NCBI RefSeq assembly: GCF_036697405.1
Contig: NZ_JBAHWA010000015.1
Coordinates: forward strand, 1-64,000
Direction: 5' to 3'
DNA length: 64,000 nt
Source of the DNA: Lysobacter sp036697405
GTDB lineage: Bacteria > Pseudomonadota > Gammaproteobacteria > Xanthomonadales > Xanthomonadaceae
This document shows positions 34,559 through 43,219 of the stretch, in pieces. Both the position numbers and the translations under genes were made by a program. Numbering within the stretch: the stretch's first letter is position 1; every line of letters begins with the position of its first letter. A model generated the notes under the pieces. The model was given only the letters and a program-made list of their open reading frames with translations. It did no database searches and was not told the DNA's origin.

Positions 34559-35737
34559 TTACTGACGCAGCAAGCTCAGGCCGTACTGGCTCAGGATCGG
34601 GTTCAGGCGTTCGAACCAGGTCACCCGCTGCGACTGCGCGACGCTGCAGTTGTTGTTGCTGCCGACGGGGATCTGGCCGCCCGAGCTCACGCCCTGGGCC
34701 TGTCCGGCCGCGGTGATCCAGGAGCCGCCCGAGTCGCCGCCGCCGATGCAGGCGTTGGACTGGGTCAGCCCGCGCACCGTGCCTTCCTGATAGTTCACGG
34801 TCACGTTCTTGGCGGTGATGGTGCCGCAGCGGTAGCCGGTGGTGCGGCCCGAACGGCACACCGAGGCGCCGATCGCCGCTTCGGTGCTGCCGCGCACGGT
34901 CACGTTGCCGCCGCTGTAGTCGCTGACCAGCGGCTGCAGGGTGTGCGTGCTGCCGACCTGCACCCAGGCGCGGTCGGTGCCCGGGAAGTTGGACTGCGCG
35001 AACGAGCCCACGCTGACCCCGCCCACACGCACCACGTCGCCGGGCGAGCCGCAGTGGCCAGCGGTGACGAAGCCCTTGGTGGTGCCGCGCATCACCGAGA
35101 AGCCGACCGAGCACAGGTACATGTTGTTGATGGTGTACTCGATGCCGCCGCGGATGGTCGCGGTCAGGCGCGGCTGGCCTTCGGAGGTTTCCAGGCGCAC
35201 GGTGCCGGCATCGGCGCCGCTGGCGGCGACGAAGTCGATCGCGGCGTCGGCCGCGCCGGGCGCGACGCTGAGCACCACCGCGTTGGTCTGCGGATCCACG
35301 CGCCAGGAATGGATGCCGTCGATCGGCTTGCTGATGCCGAGCACGCGCGCGCCAGCGCCGCCGTCGAGCTGGGCCATCGCCGACTGCAGCTGGCGCAGGC
35401 TGTAACGCACATGGCGCAACTCGACGCCGGGGATGGCCAGAGACTTGCGCGCGCCCGCGGTCGCGGCGACGTAGGCGAAGGAACCGTCGGCCTTGCGCTC
35501 GATCCAGCTGCCGGCGAAGCCGGCGCCGAGTTCGCGCTCGACCGCGGCGGCCTGGTGCTGGGCCAGGCGTTCGGCCCTGAGGTACTGCGGCACGCGCTCG
35601 GCGGCGATGCCCAGGTCGCGCTGCATGGCGAACTTCAACTCGGGACTGATCTGATCGGCGGCCATGGCGCTGCCGGAAAACGCGGCCAGCGCGACGGCCA
35701 GCGACAGCAGCGAACGACGTACGGTGGATCCCTGCAT
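34559..35737 (-). CDS. Alpha-lytic-type serine endopeptidase precursor (S1E family)
   Basis: 392 residues, close to the 397 of alpha-lytic protease precursor. ATG 35737 has an AGGAG site 8 nt upstream. A signal peptide (1-27) precedes a ~165-residue pro-region, the family's folding chaperone. The mature enzyme probably starts near residue 193 (ATIRGGIEYTINN). Catalytic triad: His228 in TAGHC, Asp255 in TDRAW, Ser336 in GGGDSGGS. Paired cysteines (209/229, 294/304, 330/364) fit three disulfides. The C-terminal FERLNPILSQYGLSL is almost that of the L. enzymogenes enzyme. It is likely secreted and involved in lysis of or feeding on other microbes (family knowledge). In place of the MGRGDSGGS of the reference it reads IGGGDSGGS, which may change specificity. 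Confidence 0.95.
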   Translation of the reverse strand: MQGSTVRRSLLSLAVALAAFSGSAMAADQISPELKFAMQRDLGIAAERVPQYLRAERLAQHQAAAVERELGAGFAGSWIERKADGSFAYVAATAGARKSLAIPGVELRHVRYSLRQLQSAMAQLDGGAGARVLGISKPIDGIHSWRVDPQTNAVVLSVAPGAADAAIDFVAASGADAGTVRLETSEGQPRLTATIRGGIEYTINNMYLCSVGFSVMRGTTKGFVTAGHCGSPGDVVRVGGVSVGSFAQSNFPGTDRAWVQVGSTHTLQPLVSDYSGGNVTVRGSTEAAIGASVCRSGRTTGYRCGTITAKNVTVNYQEGTVRGLTQSNACIGGGDSGGSWITAAGQAQGVSSGGQIPVGSNNNCSVAQSQRVTWFERLNPILSQYGLSLLRQ

Positions 35738-36150
35738 GGTGAATACTCCTTTGGAGAGCGGTTGCTCGGACATGGACGACCCGTGTGGGTCGCGGCGGCC
35801 GCACGCGGCGCTGTGCCTCGCTACGGCATCCCGGTCCAGTGCACGCCTCGCATCGCACTGCAGTCCGGGTTACTTGCAAGAGAGCAGAGCCTGGCCGCGC
35901 GAAACAAGGCGCATGCGCAGACCCGGATCACACGCGATCCTTGAAGCGAGTCACAGGAACGCAGTCGCGTTGGACGCGAGCGCGAGGAGCGCATGCGCGA
36001 TCGCGCGCGTGACGATGCGCTGCACGAAGATGAACGTCGCGCGCACGCAAACGATTCGCGCCGCACCGCATCGCCGCGGCAACGCCAACCATCGTGTGCA
36101 GTACCTGCGAGCGAGCGTGCGTGACGGCACGCTCGAGTACGTATGAGGCG
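35738..36150. other. Intergenic region upstream of the protease
   Basis: 413 bp without a credible gene on either strand. It must contain the protease promoter, but no clear -35/-10 pair stands out. Several GC palindromes (CGCATGCGCGATCGCGCGCG around 35991-36010) are present. Confidence 0.4.
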
Positions 36151-36693
36151 TCAGGGATCTATGCGAATCGGCACATCGCGCGGCACGCGGCGCCAGATCT
36201 CCTCGATCTCGGCGTCGCTGACCGCGATGCAGCCGTCGGTCCAATCCTCGCGCCACCAGCGCGAGCTGCCGCCGTGGATCATGATGTCGCCGCCGGGATC
36301 CAGGCCCGACGCGCGCGCCCGGCGGCGATCGTCCGGGCCCGGATACGAGACCCGCAACGACAGATGGAAGGCGCTGTTCGGATTGCGCTGGCTGATGCGG
36401 TACTCGCCCTCGGGCGTGCGTTCGTCGCCACGGCGCCGCTTGTGGCCCTGCGGCGCATCGCCCAGGGCGATGCGATAGCTGGCGATCACCCGGCCCTCGC
36501 GCAGCAAGCGCATGCGGCGCTCGGACTTGTCGACCACGATGCGATCGGCGCGCTGTGCCGGCGGCAACAGCGCCGGCGCGTGCGCTCCCGTGCGCGGCAC
36601 CGGTGGTGCGCCTTCGTCGCGCGCGCAGGCGCCGGTGGCGAGCAGCGCGGCGAGCAGCGCGGCCCGCGACAGCGCCGGCGGCGGCAGCTTCAC
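36151..36693 (-). CDS. L,D-transpeptidase (YkuD-type) with lipoprotein-like leader
   Basis: 180 residues from GTG 36693, whose GTGA overlaps the stop of aidB. A hydrophobic leader ends in ATGACARD, a possible though non-ideal lipobox. The YkuD domain shows RIVVDKSERRMRLL, IALGDAPQGHK, ERTPEGEY and the catalytic block IMIHGG...WTDGCIAVSD with the nucleophile Cys in DGCI. Such enzymes form 3-3 cross-links in peptidoglycan or attach lipoproteins to it. It is coupled translationally to the AidB-like gene, an unexpected partner. The ATG-less start is supported by the lack of any ATG before the leader in the short overlap. Confidence 0.88.
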   Translation of the reverse strand: MKLPPPALSRAALLAALLATGACARDEGAPPVPRTGAHAPALLPPAQRADRIVVDKSERRMRLLREGRVIASYRIALGDAPQGHKRRRGDERTPEGEYRISQRNPNSAFHLSLRVSYPGPDDRRRARASGLDPGGDIMIHGGSSRWWREDWTDGCIAVSDAEIEEIWRRVPRDVPIRIDP

Positions 36694-38327
36694 TCCGGCA
36701 GCGCCCGCTGCAGAATGGCTTCGAAACCAAGATCGCCCGGCAAGGTGCCGAAGGCGAGCCCGTGCGCGCCGTCCAGGCGGCTGCGGCAGAAGGCCTCGGC
36801 GCAGGGGCTGCGCGCATCCAGCAGAACGCCGGCCTGCAGGGCCAGCGCCAGGCGTTCGACCCAGTGCCGGGCCTGGCCTTCTTCGATGCGCAGGCCGCCG
36901 TCCAGCGCCGGCGCGAGTTCGGCGATGCGCGCGTCCAGCGCGGCGTGCGCGCCGCGATGACGATGCAATTGCGTCAGCACCGCGCGCCCAGCCTCGGGCT
37001 CGCGCGCCAGCGCGCGCAGCACGTCCAGGCATTGGATGTTGCCGCTGCCTTCCCAGATCGAGTTCAACGGCGCCTGCCGGTACAGCCGCGGCAACATCGA
37101 TTCCTCGACGTAGCCGGCGCCGCCCAGGCATTCCTGGGCCTCGTTGACGAAGGCCGGCGCGCGCTTGCAGATCCAATACTTGCCCACCGCGGTGGCGATG
37201 CGCGCGTAGGCGGCCTCGCCGGCATCGTGCGGCGCGCGATCGACCGCGCGCGCGACCCGCAGGGAGAACTGCAGGGCGGCCTCGGCCTCGATCGCCAGGT
37301 CGGCCAGCACGTTGCGCATCAGGGCGTGCCCGACCAGGGCCTTGCCGAAGGCCTGGCGGTGGCGGGCATGGTGCAGCGCCTGCGCCAGGGCCATGCGCAT
37401 CTCCGCCGCCGATCCCAGCATGCAGTCCAGGCGGGTCAGCATCACCATTTCGATGATGGTCGCCACGCCGCGGCCCTCGTCGCCGATGCGCCGCGCCCAG
37501 GCGTTTTCGAACTCCACCTCGGACGAGGCGTTGGACCAGTCGCCGAGTTTGTCCTTGAGCCGCATCAGGCGCAGCGCGTTGCGGCTGCCGTCGTCGCGCC
37601 AGCGCGGCAACAGGAAGCAGCTCAGGCCGCCGGGCGCCTGCGCCAAAACCAGGAAGGCGTCCGACATCGGCGCCGAGAAGAACCATTTGTGCCCGACCAG
37701 GCGGTACTCGTCGCCGGACAGCGGCGTGGCCACGGTCTGGTTGGCGCGCACGTCCGAACCGCCCTGCTTCTCGGTCATGCCCATGCCCAGGGTCACGCCG
37801 GCCTTGTCGCGCATCGGCAGGTCGCGGCCGTCGTAATGCGGCGCGGCGGCCTTGGCCGCCCACTCCGCCAGCGCCGGCGCATGCCGCAGCACCGGCATCG
37901 CGGCGTGGGTCATGGTCAGCGGGCAACTGCTGCCGGGTTCGACCTGATGGTGCAGGTAGCTGAGCGCGGCGCGCGCGACGTGCGCGCCGGGGCCGCCGTG
38001 GCGCCAGGAATAGCCGGCCACGCCATGCTCGATCGCGGCCTGCATCAGGGCGTGGTAGTTGGGATGGAACTCGACCAGATCGATGCGCTGGCCGTAGCGA
38101 TCGTGGCTACGCAGGCGCGGCCGATCGCGGTGGGCGTCGAAACTGAGCGCGTACAGCGCATCGCCGGCCAGGGCCGCATAGCGCGCCAAGTGCGCGCCGT
38201 GCTCGCCGCCGCCTTCGCGTGCGACCGCTTCGCGCAAGGCCTCGTCGTCGCGCCACAGATCGCGCGGCGCGAACGGCGGCGGTTGATTCTCGACCCGATG
38301 GGTCGCGAACGGCGGCAGCTCGGACAT
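36690..38327 (-). CDS. aidB: AidB-like acyl-CoA dehydrogenase family protein
   Basis: 545 residues, close to E. coli AidB (541). The flavin site region MGMTEKQGGSDVRANQT, FSAPMSDAFLVLAQ, LKDKLGDWSNASSEVEF and APLNSIWEGSGNIQCLDVLR are AidB signatures. The extra N-terminal region (LVEFHPNYHALMQ) and C-terminal helical domain are also kept. AidB is induced by alkylation damage and binds DNA through its C-terminal part, although some homologues act on branched acyl-CoA. Which applies here is not decided by sequence. It is followed directly by the L,D-transpeptidase. Confidence 0.9.
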   Translation of the reverse strand: MSELPPFATHRVENQPPPFAPRDLWRDDEALREAVAREGGGEHGAHLARYAALAGDALYALSFDAHRDRPRLRSHDRYGQRIDLVEFHPNYHALMQAAIEHGVAGYSWRHGGPGAHVARAALSYLHHQVEPGSSCPLTMTHAAMPVLRHAPALAEWAAKAAAPHYDGRDLPMRDKAGVTLGMGMTEKQGGSDVRANQTVATPLSGDEYRLVGHKWFFSAPMSDAFLVLAQAPGGLSCFLLPRWRDDGSRNALRLMRLKDKLGDWSNASSEVEFENAWARRIGDEGRGVATIIEMVMLTRLDCMLGSAAEMRMALAQALHHARHRQAFGKALVGHALMRNVLADLAIEAEAALQFSLRVARAVDRAPHDAGEAAYARIATAVGKYWICKRAPAFVNEAQECLGGAGYVEESMLPRLYRQAPLNSIWEGSGNIQCLDVLRALAREPEAGRAVLTQLHRHRGAHAALDARIAELAPALDGGLRIEEGQARHWVERLALALQAGVLLDARSPCAEAFCRSRLDGAHGLAFGTLPGDLGFEAILQRALPE

Positions 38328-38416
38328 CGTCGACTCCCTGCGAACGGTGCGATGTCCCCGATTCTAATGGCTCCCGGCGCGTAGGGCCGTTATGTGGCGG
38401 ATCGCGCTCGCGGCGC

Positions 38417-39658
38417 TCAGGCCTCCCCGTCCATGCGCTGCTCCAGCGCCCGCAGGAACGCCGGCGCCAGCGCCAGCGCGCCGAACCAGCCGCTGCGCAG
38501 GCCGGTCAGCACGCGCAGCATCTGGCCGCGCCCGCCGGGCACGCGCGACATCGGATGGAAGACGCGATCGCGCAGCGCCGCGATGCGGTCGTGCTCGGAC
38601 TGGAACAGCGGCGTCAGCCAGCGGCTCCAGAAATGGTAGACGCCCACGTGCCTGCGCCGCTGGTCTTGATAGTGGGCCAGCGCCTGCGGAATATCGGGCC
38701 GCGCGCGCAAGGCGTCGCGCAGCGCCAGCGCGTCCAGCAGCGCCATGTTCACGCCCTGCCCCAATTGCGGACTCATGGCGTGCGCGGCGTCGCCCAGCAG
38801 CACCGCGCGATCGCGATGCCAGCGTCGCGCGACCGCGTCGCGGTAGCGCGCCTGCGCCAAGCCCTGCGGTACCGCGGTGTCGCGCAGGCGTTCGGCCGCT
38901 TCCGGCCATACCGCCGCGACCGCCGCGCGCCAGGCGCCCTCGTCGTGGTTCGCCGCGCTGTCCAGCGCCGCCACCGGCAGGCTCCAGAAGAAGCTCAATC
39001 GCTGGCTGGCGTCGCCGGGACGGCTGCCGACCGGCAGCATGCCGACCATGCGCCGCGCGCCGACGTAACGCTGGCGCAGTTCGTCCTGCCAGGCCCAGTC
39101 GCCGCGTTCGACCAGGCACCATTGCGCGCCCCAGGGATAGGGCCGATCCAGCGCCGGCGGCGCCACGCCCGCGCGCAGCAGCGAGGCCGCGCCGTTGGCG
39201 ACGATCACCAGATCGTAAGGGCCGTGCTCGTCGCCGCCGGCGTCGCGCAGCAGACCGCGCTGGTGATCGACGGCGACGATGTCGCGGCCGCAGTGCACGC
39301 GCCGGCCTTCGTTCCAGGCCTGATCCAGCAGCGCGAACAACGCGCCACGCTGCAGGCCCAGGCCAAAGTAGCGCCAGTGCAATTCGCGATAGCGCATGTC
39401 CATGACCGCGCGCCCGCTCGCCGTCTCGCCGTACAGCCGTCGCACGCGCGCGCCATAGCCAAGCGCGGCATCGAGCAGGCCCAGTTCCCACAGCACGCCC
39501 AGTCCGGTGGGCTGGAGCAGGAAGCCGGCGCCGACCGGCCCGAGCACCGGCGCGCGCTCGAACGCTTCGACCGTATGGCCGTCGCGACTGAGCAGCAAGG
39601 CCGCCGCCTGGCCGCCGCTGCCGTAGCCGACGATGCCGATGCGCAAGGCGGCGCTCAT
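38417..39658 (-). CDS. FAD-dependent aromatic-ring monooxygenase family protein
   Basis: 413 residues of the p-hydroxybenzoate hydroxylase/UbiH superfamily. The FAD-binding Rossmann motif is GIVGYGSGGQAAALLL, the middle region has LVIVANGAASLLR, and the second FAD motif is AVLLGDAAHAMSPQLGQGVN. These enzymes use NAD(P)H and oxygen to hydroxylate aromatic or lipid substrates; the substrate is unknown. The gene stands alone: a terminator lies just upstream of its start (39672-39696) and 89 bp separate it from aidB. No neighbouring biosynthetic genes suggest a pathway. Confidence 0.87.
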   Translation of the reverse strand: MSAALRIGIVGYGSGGQAAALLLSRDGHTVEAFERAPVLGPVGAGFLLQPTGLGVLWELGLLDAALGYGARVRRLYGETASGRAVMDMRYRELHWRYFGLGLQRGALFALLDQAWNEGRRVHCGRDIVAVDHQRGLLRDAGGDEHGPYDLVIVANGAASLLRAGVAPPALDRPYPWGAQWCLVERGDWAWQDELRQRYVGARRMVGMLPVGSRPGDASQRLSFFWSLPVAALDSAANHDEGAWRAAVAAVWPEAAERLRDTAVPQGLAQARYRDAVARRWHRDRAVLLGDAAHAMSPQLGQGVNMALLDALALRDALRARPDIPQALAHYQDQRRRHVGVYHFWSRWLTPLFQSEHDRIAALRDRVFHPMSRVPGGRGQMLRVLTGLRSGWFGALALAPAFLRALEQRMDGEA

Positions 39659-39671
39659 GCGCTATGCCAAG

Positions 39672-39696
39672 AAAAAGGCCCCGCCGTAGCGGGGCC
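39672..39696 (-). terminator. Rho-independent terminator for the cold-shock gene
   Basis: Reading on the minus strand, GGCCCCG pairs with CGGGGCC around a CTACGG loop and is followed by TTTTT. It lies about 85 bp downstream of the csp stop and ahead of the monooxygenase start. Confidence 0.85.
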
Positions 39697-39779
39697 TGGA
39701 AACCAGTCCGGGCCGGATCGCGTCTGCGAGCAGCGCACTCGCGAGCAGCGCACCCGCGAACATCGGCCTAGCCAATCGA

Positions 39780-39986
39780 TCACGCCGCTGGCGTCACTTC
39801 GGACGCCTGTGCGCCCTTCGGTCCTTGGGTCAGTTGGTAGCTGACGCGCTGGCCTTCCTGCAAGCTGCGAAATCCCTTCGCAACGATGGCGGAGAAGTGG
39901 ACGAATACATCGGCGCTGCCGTCTTCGGGCGAGATGAAGCCGAAGCCCTTGGCGTCGTTGAACCATTTCACGGTGCCGTACTGCAT
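39780..39986 (-). CDS. Cold-shock domain protein (CspA family)
   Basis: 68 residues, a single cold-shock OB-fold. RNA-binding motifs RNP1 (KGFGFI) and RNP2 (VFVHF) are intact within GTVKWFNDAKGFGFISPEDG. It acts as an RNA chaperone. I chose ATG 39986 (MQYGTVKWF), the usual family N-terminus, although its AAGGA site is very close; an in-frame start at 40028 would add 14 residues. The ~190 bp upstream contain no gene and may provide the long structured leader common in csp mRNAs. A strong terminator follows. Confidence 0.92.
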   Translation of the reverse strand: MQYGTVKWFNDAKGFGFISPEDGSADVFVHFSAIVAKGFRSLQEGQRVSYQLTQGPKGAQASEVTPAA

Positions 39987-40178
39987 ATCCTTATTGACCT
40001 CATGCTGGATGCGTTTGTCGTGCGCCATCGCGTCGGGGCGACCGAGACGCCTCGCGAGTATATGCAAACTGAACAGGATGATGACAAGCGTCTGAGCGAG
40101 GATTGCGGGCATTGCGGCGGAGCAAACTCCGACGCAAGGTCCGACTGACGCTGAGCGTCAGAAAATTTGCGATGCCGA

Positions 40179-40952
40179 TCACTTTGCCAACAGCGTCGCC
40201 AGCAATTTCGGCAGTTCCGCGGTCGCCGCGGCGACGTGGTCGAGCACGTCCTGCAGGGTGATCACTTCGTCCGGATCCGGGCCGGCGCCGGCGGCCCAGT
40301 TGGCGACGATCGCCAGGCAGGCGTAATCCAGGCCCAGTTCGCGCGCGAGCCCGGCCTCGGGCATGCCGGTCATGCCGACCAGGTCGCAGCCGTCGCGGCG
40401 CATGCGCAGGATTTCGGCGCGCGTTTCCAGGCGCGGCCCTTGGGTGGCGCCGTAGCAGCCCTCGCCGACCATCGCCACGCCGGCCTCGCGCGCGGCCGCG
40501 ATCACCGCCTGGCGCAGGCTGCGCGTGTAGGGTTCGCCGAAATCGACGTGCAGCACGTCGCCGCCGCCGCGGCCTTCGGCGTCGACTTCGCACAGGGTCG
40601 ACACGCGGCCCCAGGTGTAGTCGATCAACTGGTCCGGACAGGCGAGCACGCGCGGGCCGAAACGTTCGGTGATGCCGCCGACGGTGTTGAGCGCCAGCAC
40701 GCGCTGCGCGCCCAGCGCCTGCAGCGCGGCGAGATTGGCGCGGTAGTTGATCAGGTGCGGCGCCAGCGAATGGCCTTCGCCGTGGCGCGCCAGGAACGCG
40801 ACCCGGCGACCGCCCAGGGTGCCGATCCGGATCGGGCCGGACGGCGCACCGTAGCGCGTGAGCGGCTGATGGGTTTCCACGTCGGCCAATTCGGCCAGTT
40901 TGTACAGGCCGGTGCCGCCGATGACCGCCAGTTCGATGCGAGCCTCGCCCAT
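40179..40952 (-). CDS. S-methyl-5'-thioinosine phosphorylase (MTAP-like)
   Basis: 257-residue member of the trimeric purine nucleoside phosphorylase family. The start AVIGGTGLYKL, phosphate-site RHGEGHSLAPHLINYRAN, NTVGGI and GCYGATQGPRLETRAEI are clear. The GMTGMPEA segment is the form reported for methylthioinosine phosphorylases such as P. aeruginosa PA3004, rather than the MTAP form, so I favour MTI as substrate (known from the family; specificity not tested). The product would be hypoxanthine plus methylthioribose-1-phosphate. It starts 1 nt after the stop of hpt, whose own end supplies the AAGGA ribosome site. Confidence 0.88.
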   Translation of the reverse strand: MGEARIELAVIGGTGLYKLAELADVETHQPLTRYGAPSGPIRIGTLGGRRVAFLARHGEGHSLAPHLINYRANLAALQALGAQRVLALNTVGGITERFGPRVLACPDQLIDYTWGRVSTLCEVDAEGRGGGDVLHVDFGEPYTRSLRQAVIAAAREAGVAMVGEGCYGATQGPRLETRAEILRMRRDGCDLVGMTGMPEAGLARELGLDYACLAIVANWAAGAGPDPDEVITLQDVLDHVAAATAELPKLLATLLAK

Positions 40953-40953
40953 C

Positions 40954-41523
40954 TCAGTCCTTCAATGCGTAGATCGCGGGCAGGTTGCGGCCCTGCTCGT
41001 GGTAGTCCATGCCGTAGCCGAACACGTAACGGTCCGGCACTTCCACGCCGACGTAATCGGCGCAGATGCCGGGCACGCAGCGGTCGTGGGCCTTGACCGC
41101 GAGCGCGGCGATGCGCACCTCGCTGGCGCCCTGCTCGCGGCACCATTCGCGGATCGCGTGCAGGGTGTGGCCCTCGTCGAGGATGTCGTCGGCCAGCAGC
41201 ACGCGGCGGCCGCCGAGCGGGGTCGCCGGGCGATGCTTCCAGACCAGCTCGCCGCCCGAGGTCTCGCCGCGGTAACGGGTCGCATGCAGATAGTCGAACT
41301 CCAGGTCCAGGCCGCGCTCGCCCAGTTCCATCGCCAGCTGCGCGGCGAACGGCAGGCCGCCGTGCATCACGGTCAGGTAGACCGGACGCTCGCCGTCGTA
41401 GTCCTTGCGGATCGCGTCGGCCATACGCGCGATCGCCTGCTCCAGCGTCTTGCGGTCCAGCAGCAGATCGGCGTTGCGCAGCGCCGCAGCCAGGTCGGCG
41501 CCGTTGCCGGTGGCGGCGCTCAT
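40954..41523 (-). CDS. hpt: Hypoxanthine phosphoribosyltransferase-type enzyme
   Basis: 189 residues. The PRPP-binding motif VLLADDILDEGHTL, the VYLTVMHGGLPFAAQLAMEL loop and the C-terminal VGVEVPDRYVFGYGMDY are typical of HPRTs. It would convert hypoxanthine or guanine plus PRPP into IMP or GMP. The ATG overlaps the nagZ stop by one base (TGATG), and the next gene, which releases hypoxanthine, follows after 1 nt. The pair therefore forms a compact salvage route. Confidence 0.92.
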   Translation of the reverse strand: MSAATGNGADLAAALRNADLLLDRKTLEQAIARMADAIRKDYDGERPVYLTVMHGGLPFAAQLAMELGERGLDLEFDYLHATRYRGETSGGELVWKHRPATPLGGRRVLLADDILDEGHTLHAIREWCREQGASEVRIAALAVKAHDRCVPGICADYVGVEVPDRYVFGYGMDYHEQGRNLPAIYALKD

Positions 41524-42518
41524 CAAGCCAGTCCCTCGACGCGGCCGCGGCTTTCGCCGTAGCGCCGGTCGGCGATCAGGCCGTCCCAGCCCATCGCGCC
41601 GCGACCGATCAGGCCGGTCAGGGCCATGGTGTTGAGCTTGCGGCCGGCGACCGCGGCCAGCGATTCCTCGACCAGGTTCGGATGGCAGACCAGGACCACG
41701 TCGCAACCCGCGTCCAGATGCGCGTCGATGCGCGCCTTGACGCCGCCGGCCGAGAACGCCGCGGCCATGCCGATATCGTCGCTGAAGACCACGCCGCGGA
41801 AGCCCATTTCCTTGCGCAGGATCTCCTCGATCCAGCGCTGCGAGTAACCGGCCGGCTCCGGCGCGACCTGCGGATAGACCACGTGCGCCATCATCACCGC
41901 GTCGGCCTTGGCCTCGATGCCGGCGACGAACGGAATCAGATCGGTCGCGCGCATCTCGTCCAGGCTGCGGCGATCGACGGCGTTGTCGAAATGGGTGTCC
42001 TCCAGCACCGAGCCGTGGCCCGGGAAATGCTTGAGCGTGGCCGCCATGCCGGCCGCGTGCATGCCGCGCACGTAGGCGCGGGTGAATTCGGCGACCACCT
42101 GCGGATCGGCGTCGAAGGCGCGGTCGCCGATGGCGAGATTGCCGCGGCCCAGGTCGACCACCGGCGCGAAGCTGAGGTCGACGCCGCTGGCCTGCACCTC
42201 CTGCGCCATCAGCCAGGCGTGCTCCTCGGCCAGCTTGAGCGCCGCGGCGCGGTCGTTCGCGTAGCGGCGGCCGAACCCTTCCAGCGCCGGCAGCGCGCTG
42301 TAGCCCTCGCGGAAACGCTGCACGCGCCCGCCTTCCTGGTCCACGCAGATCAGCTGCGGACGCGGCGCGGCGGCGCGGATCGCGGCCGACAGGTCGGCGA
42401 CCTGCGCCTTGGAAGCGAAATTGCGGGTGAACAGGATCACGCCGGCGCAGGCATCGTGCTGCAACCAGTCGCGCTCTTGCGCGGTGAGTTCGGTACCGGC
42501 GACGCCGATCACGAGCAT
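41523..42518 (-). CDS. nagZ: Beta-N-acetylhexosaminidase NagZ
   Basis: 331 residues, the single-domain GH3 length of Gram-negative NagZ. The signature KHFPGHG is present, as are LICVDQEGGRVQRF, SFAPVVDLGRGN and the catalytic-acid/nucleophile region VVFSDDIGMAAA. It removes GlcNAc from anhydro-muropeptides in the cytoplasm during cell-wall recycling and can thereby influence beta-lactamase induction. It is first in a three-gene overlapping operon with hpt and the phosphorylase. Confidence 0.96.
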   Translation of the reverse strand: MLVIGVAGTELTAQERDWLQHDACAGVILFTRNFASKAQVADLSAAIRAAAPRPQLICVDQEGGRVQRFREGYSALPALEGFGRRYANDRAAALKLAEEHAWLMAQEVQASGVDLSFAPVVDLGRGNLAIGDRAFDADPQVVAEFTRAYVRGMHAAGMAATLKHFPGHGSVLEDTHFDNAVDRRSLDEMRATDLIPFVAGIEAKADAVMMAHVVYPQVAPEPAGYSQRWIEEILRKEMGFRGVVFSDDIGMAAAFSAGGVKARIDAHLDAGCDVVLVCHPNLVEESLAAVAGRKLNTMALTGLIGRGAMGWDGLIADRRYGESRGRVEGLA

Positions 42519-42703
42519 GCGGGGACTCCTAGCGGGTATGGCTGCGCTGACTGCGCGGGGGCCATTGTCTCGCAGAAGCCGCTACAGGCGTAGTCCGGGC
42601 CTGGCGGCGGGCCGTGGCTTGGGGTTTCGGGGCCGTTTCACGAAATGGCAACGATCGGCGGCCGCCGTTGCGCATCCTCGGTAGGAGGCACAGCGACCCG
42701 GAC

Positions 42704-43219
42704 TCAGGGCGCCAGGCCCGCGCGCTCCTCGGCGCTCCAGTCCGCGTAGGGCCGCGTGGCCAGGGCCAGGTTGTAGTAACGCGCGGCATCGGTGACCTCG
42801 CGGCCCAGCCAGTCCGGACGTGCGTAGGCCTCGTCGGCGTGCTCGAGTTCCAACTCGGCCACCACCAGCCCGGCGTTGTCGCCCAGGAACTCGTCGACCT
42901 CCCACAGGTGGCCCTGGTGCTCGACGTAATGACGGCGCTTGTCGATGGCGCCGCCGGTGCACAGCGCCATCAGCGCGCGCGCGTCGGCGACCGGAATCGG
43001 ATAGTCGAACTCCTGGCGGGTATGGCCGAGCTCGCGCGACTTGAGATTGAGGTAGGCCGCATCGCCGGCGATGCGCACGCGCACCGAGGCCTTCATCGCG
43101 CCGCTGTCGAGCAGGGCCAGGTCGTTGAGATAGCCCTGCGCCATCGCCACCGTTTCGCGCGCGGCATCGCGCCAGCCGTCGCCCGTCACCAGAAACTTGC
43201 GCTCGATCTCGATACCCAT
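42704..43219 (-). CDS. CYTH-domain protein (inorganic triphosphatase / class IV adenylate cyclase family)
   Basis: 171 residues. It opens with MGIEIERKFLV, the ExExK signature of CYTH enzymes, followed by VRVRIAGDAAYLNLKSR and the later acidic WEVDEFLGDNAGLVVAELEL. These residues line a metal-filled tunnel that binds triphosphates. Most short bacterial members hydrolyse inorganic triphosphate; some make cAMP. There is no CHAD domain. It lies between nagZ (185 bp away) and a divergent protease and has no informative partner. Confidence 0.92.
   Translation of the reverse strand: MGIEIERKFLVTGDGWRDAARETVAMAQGYLNDLALLDSGAMKASVRVRIAGDAAYLNLKSRELGHTRQEFDYPIPVADARALMALCTGGAIDKRRHYVEHQGHLWEVDEFLGDNAGLVVAELELEHADEAYARPDWLGREVTDAARYYNLALATRPYADWSAEERAGLAP

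Noticed and set aside
39727..39758. Two 15-bp direct repeats (CGCGAGCAGCGCAC) downstream of the cold-shock gene
   Set aside because: Only two imperfect copies with no further context; too little to call an element.
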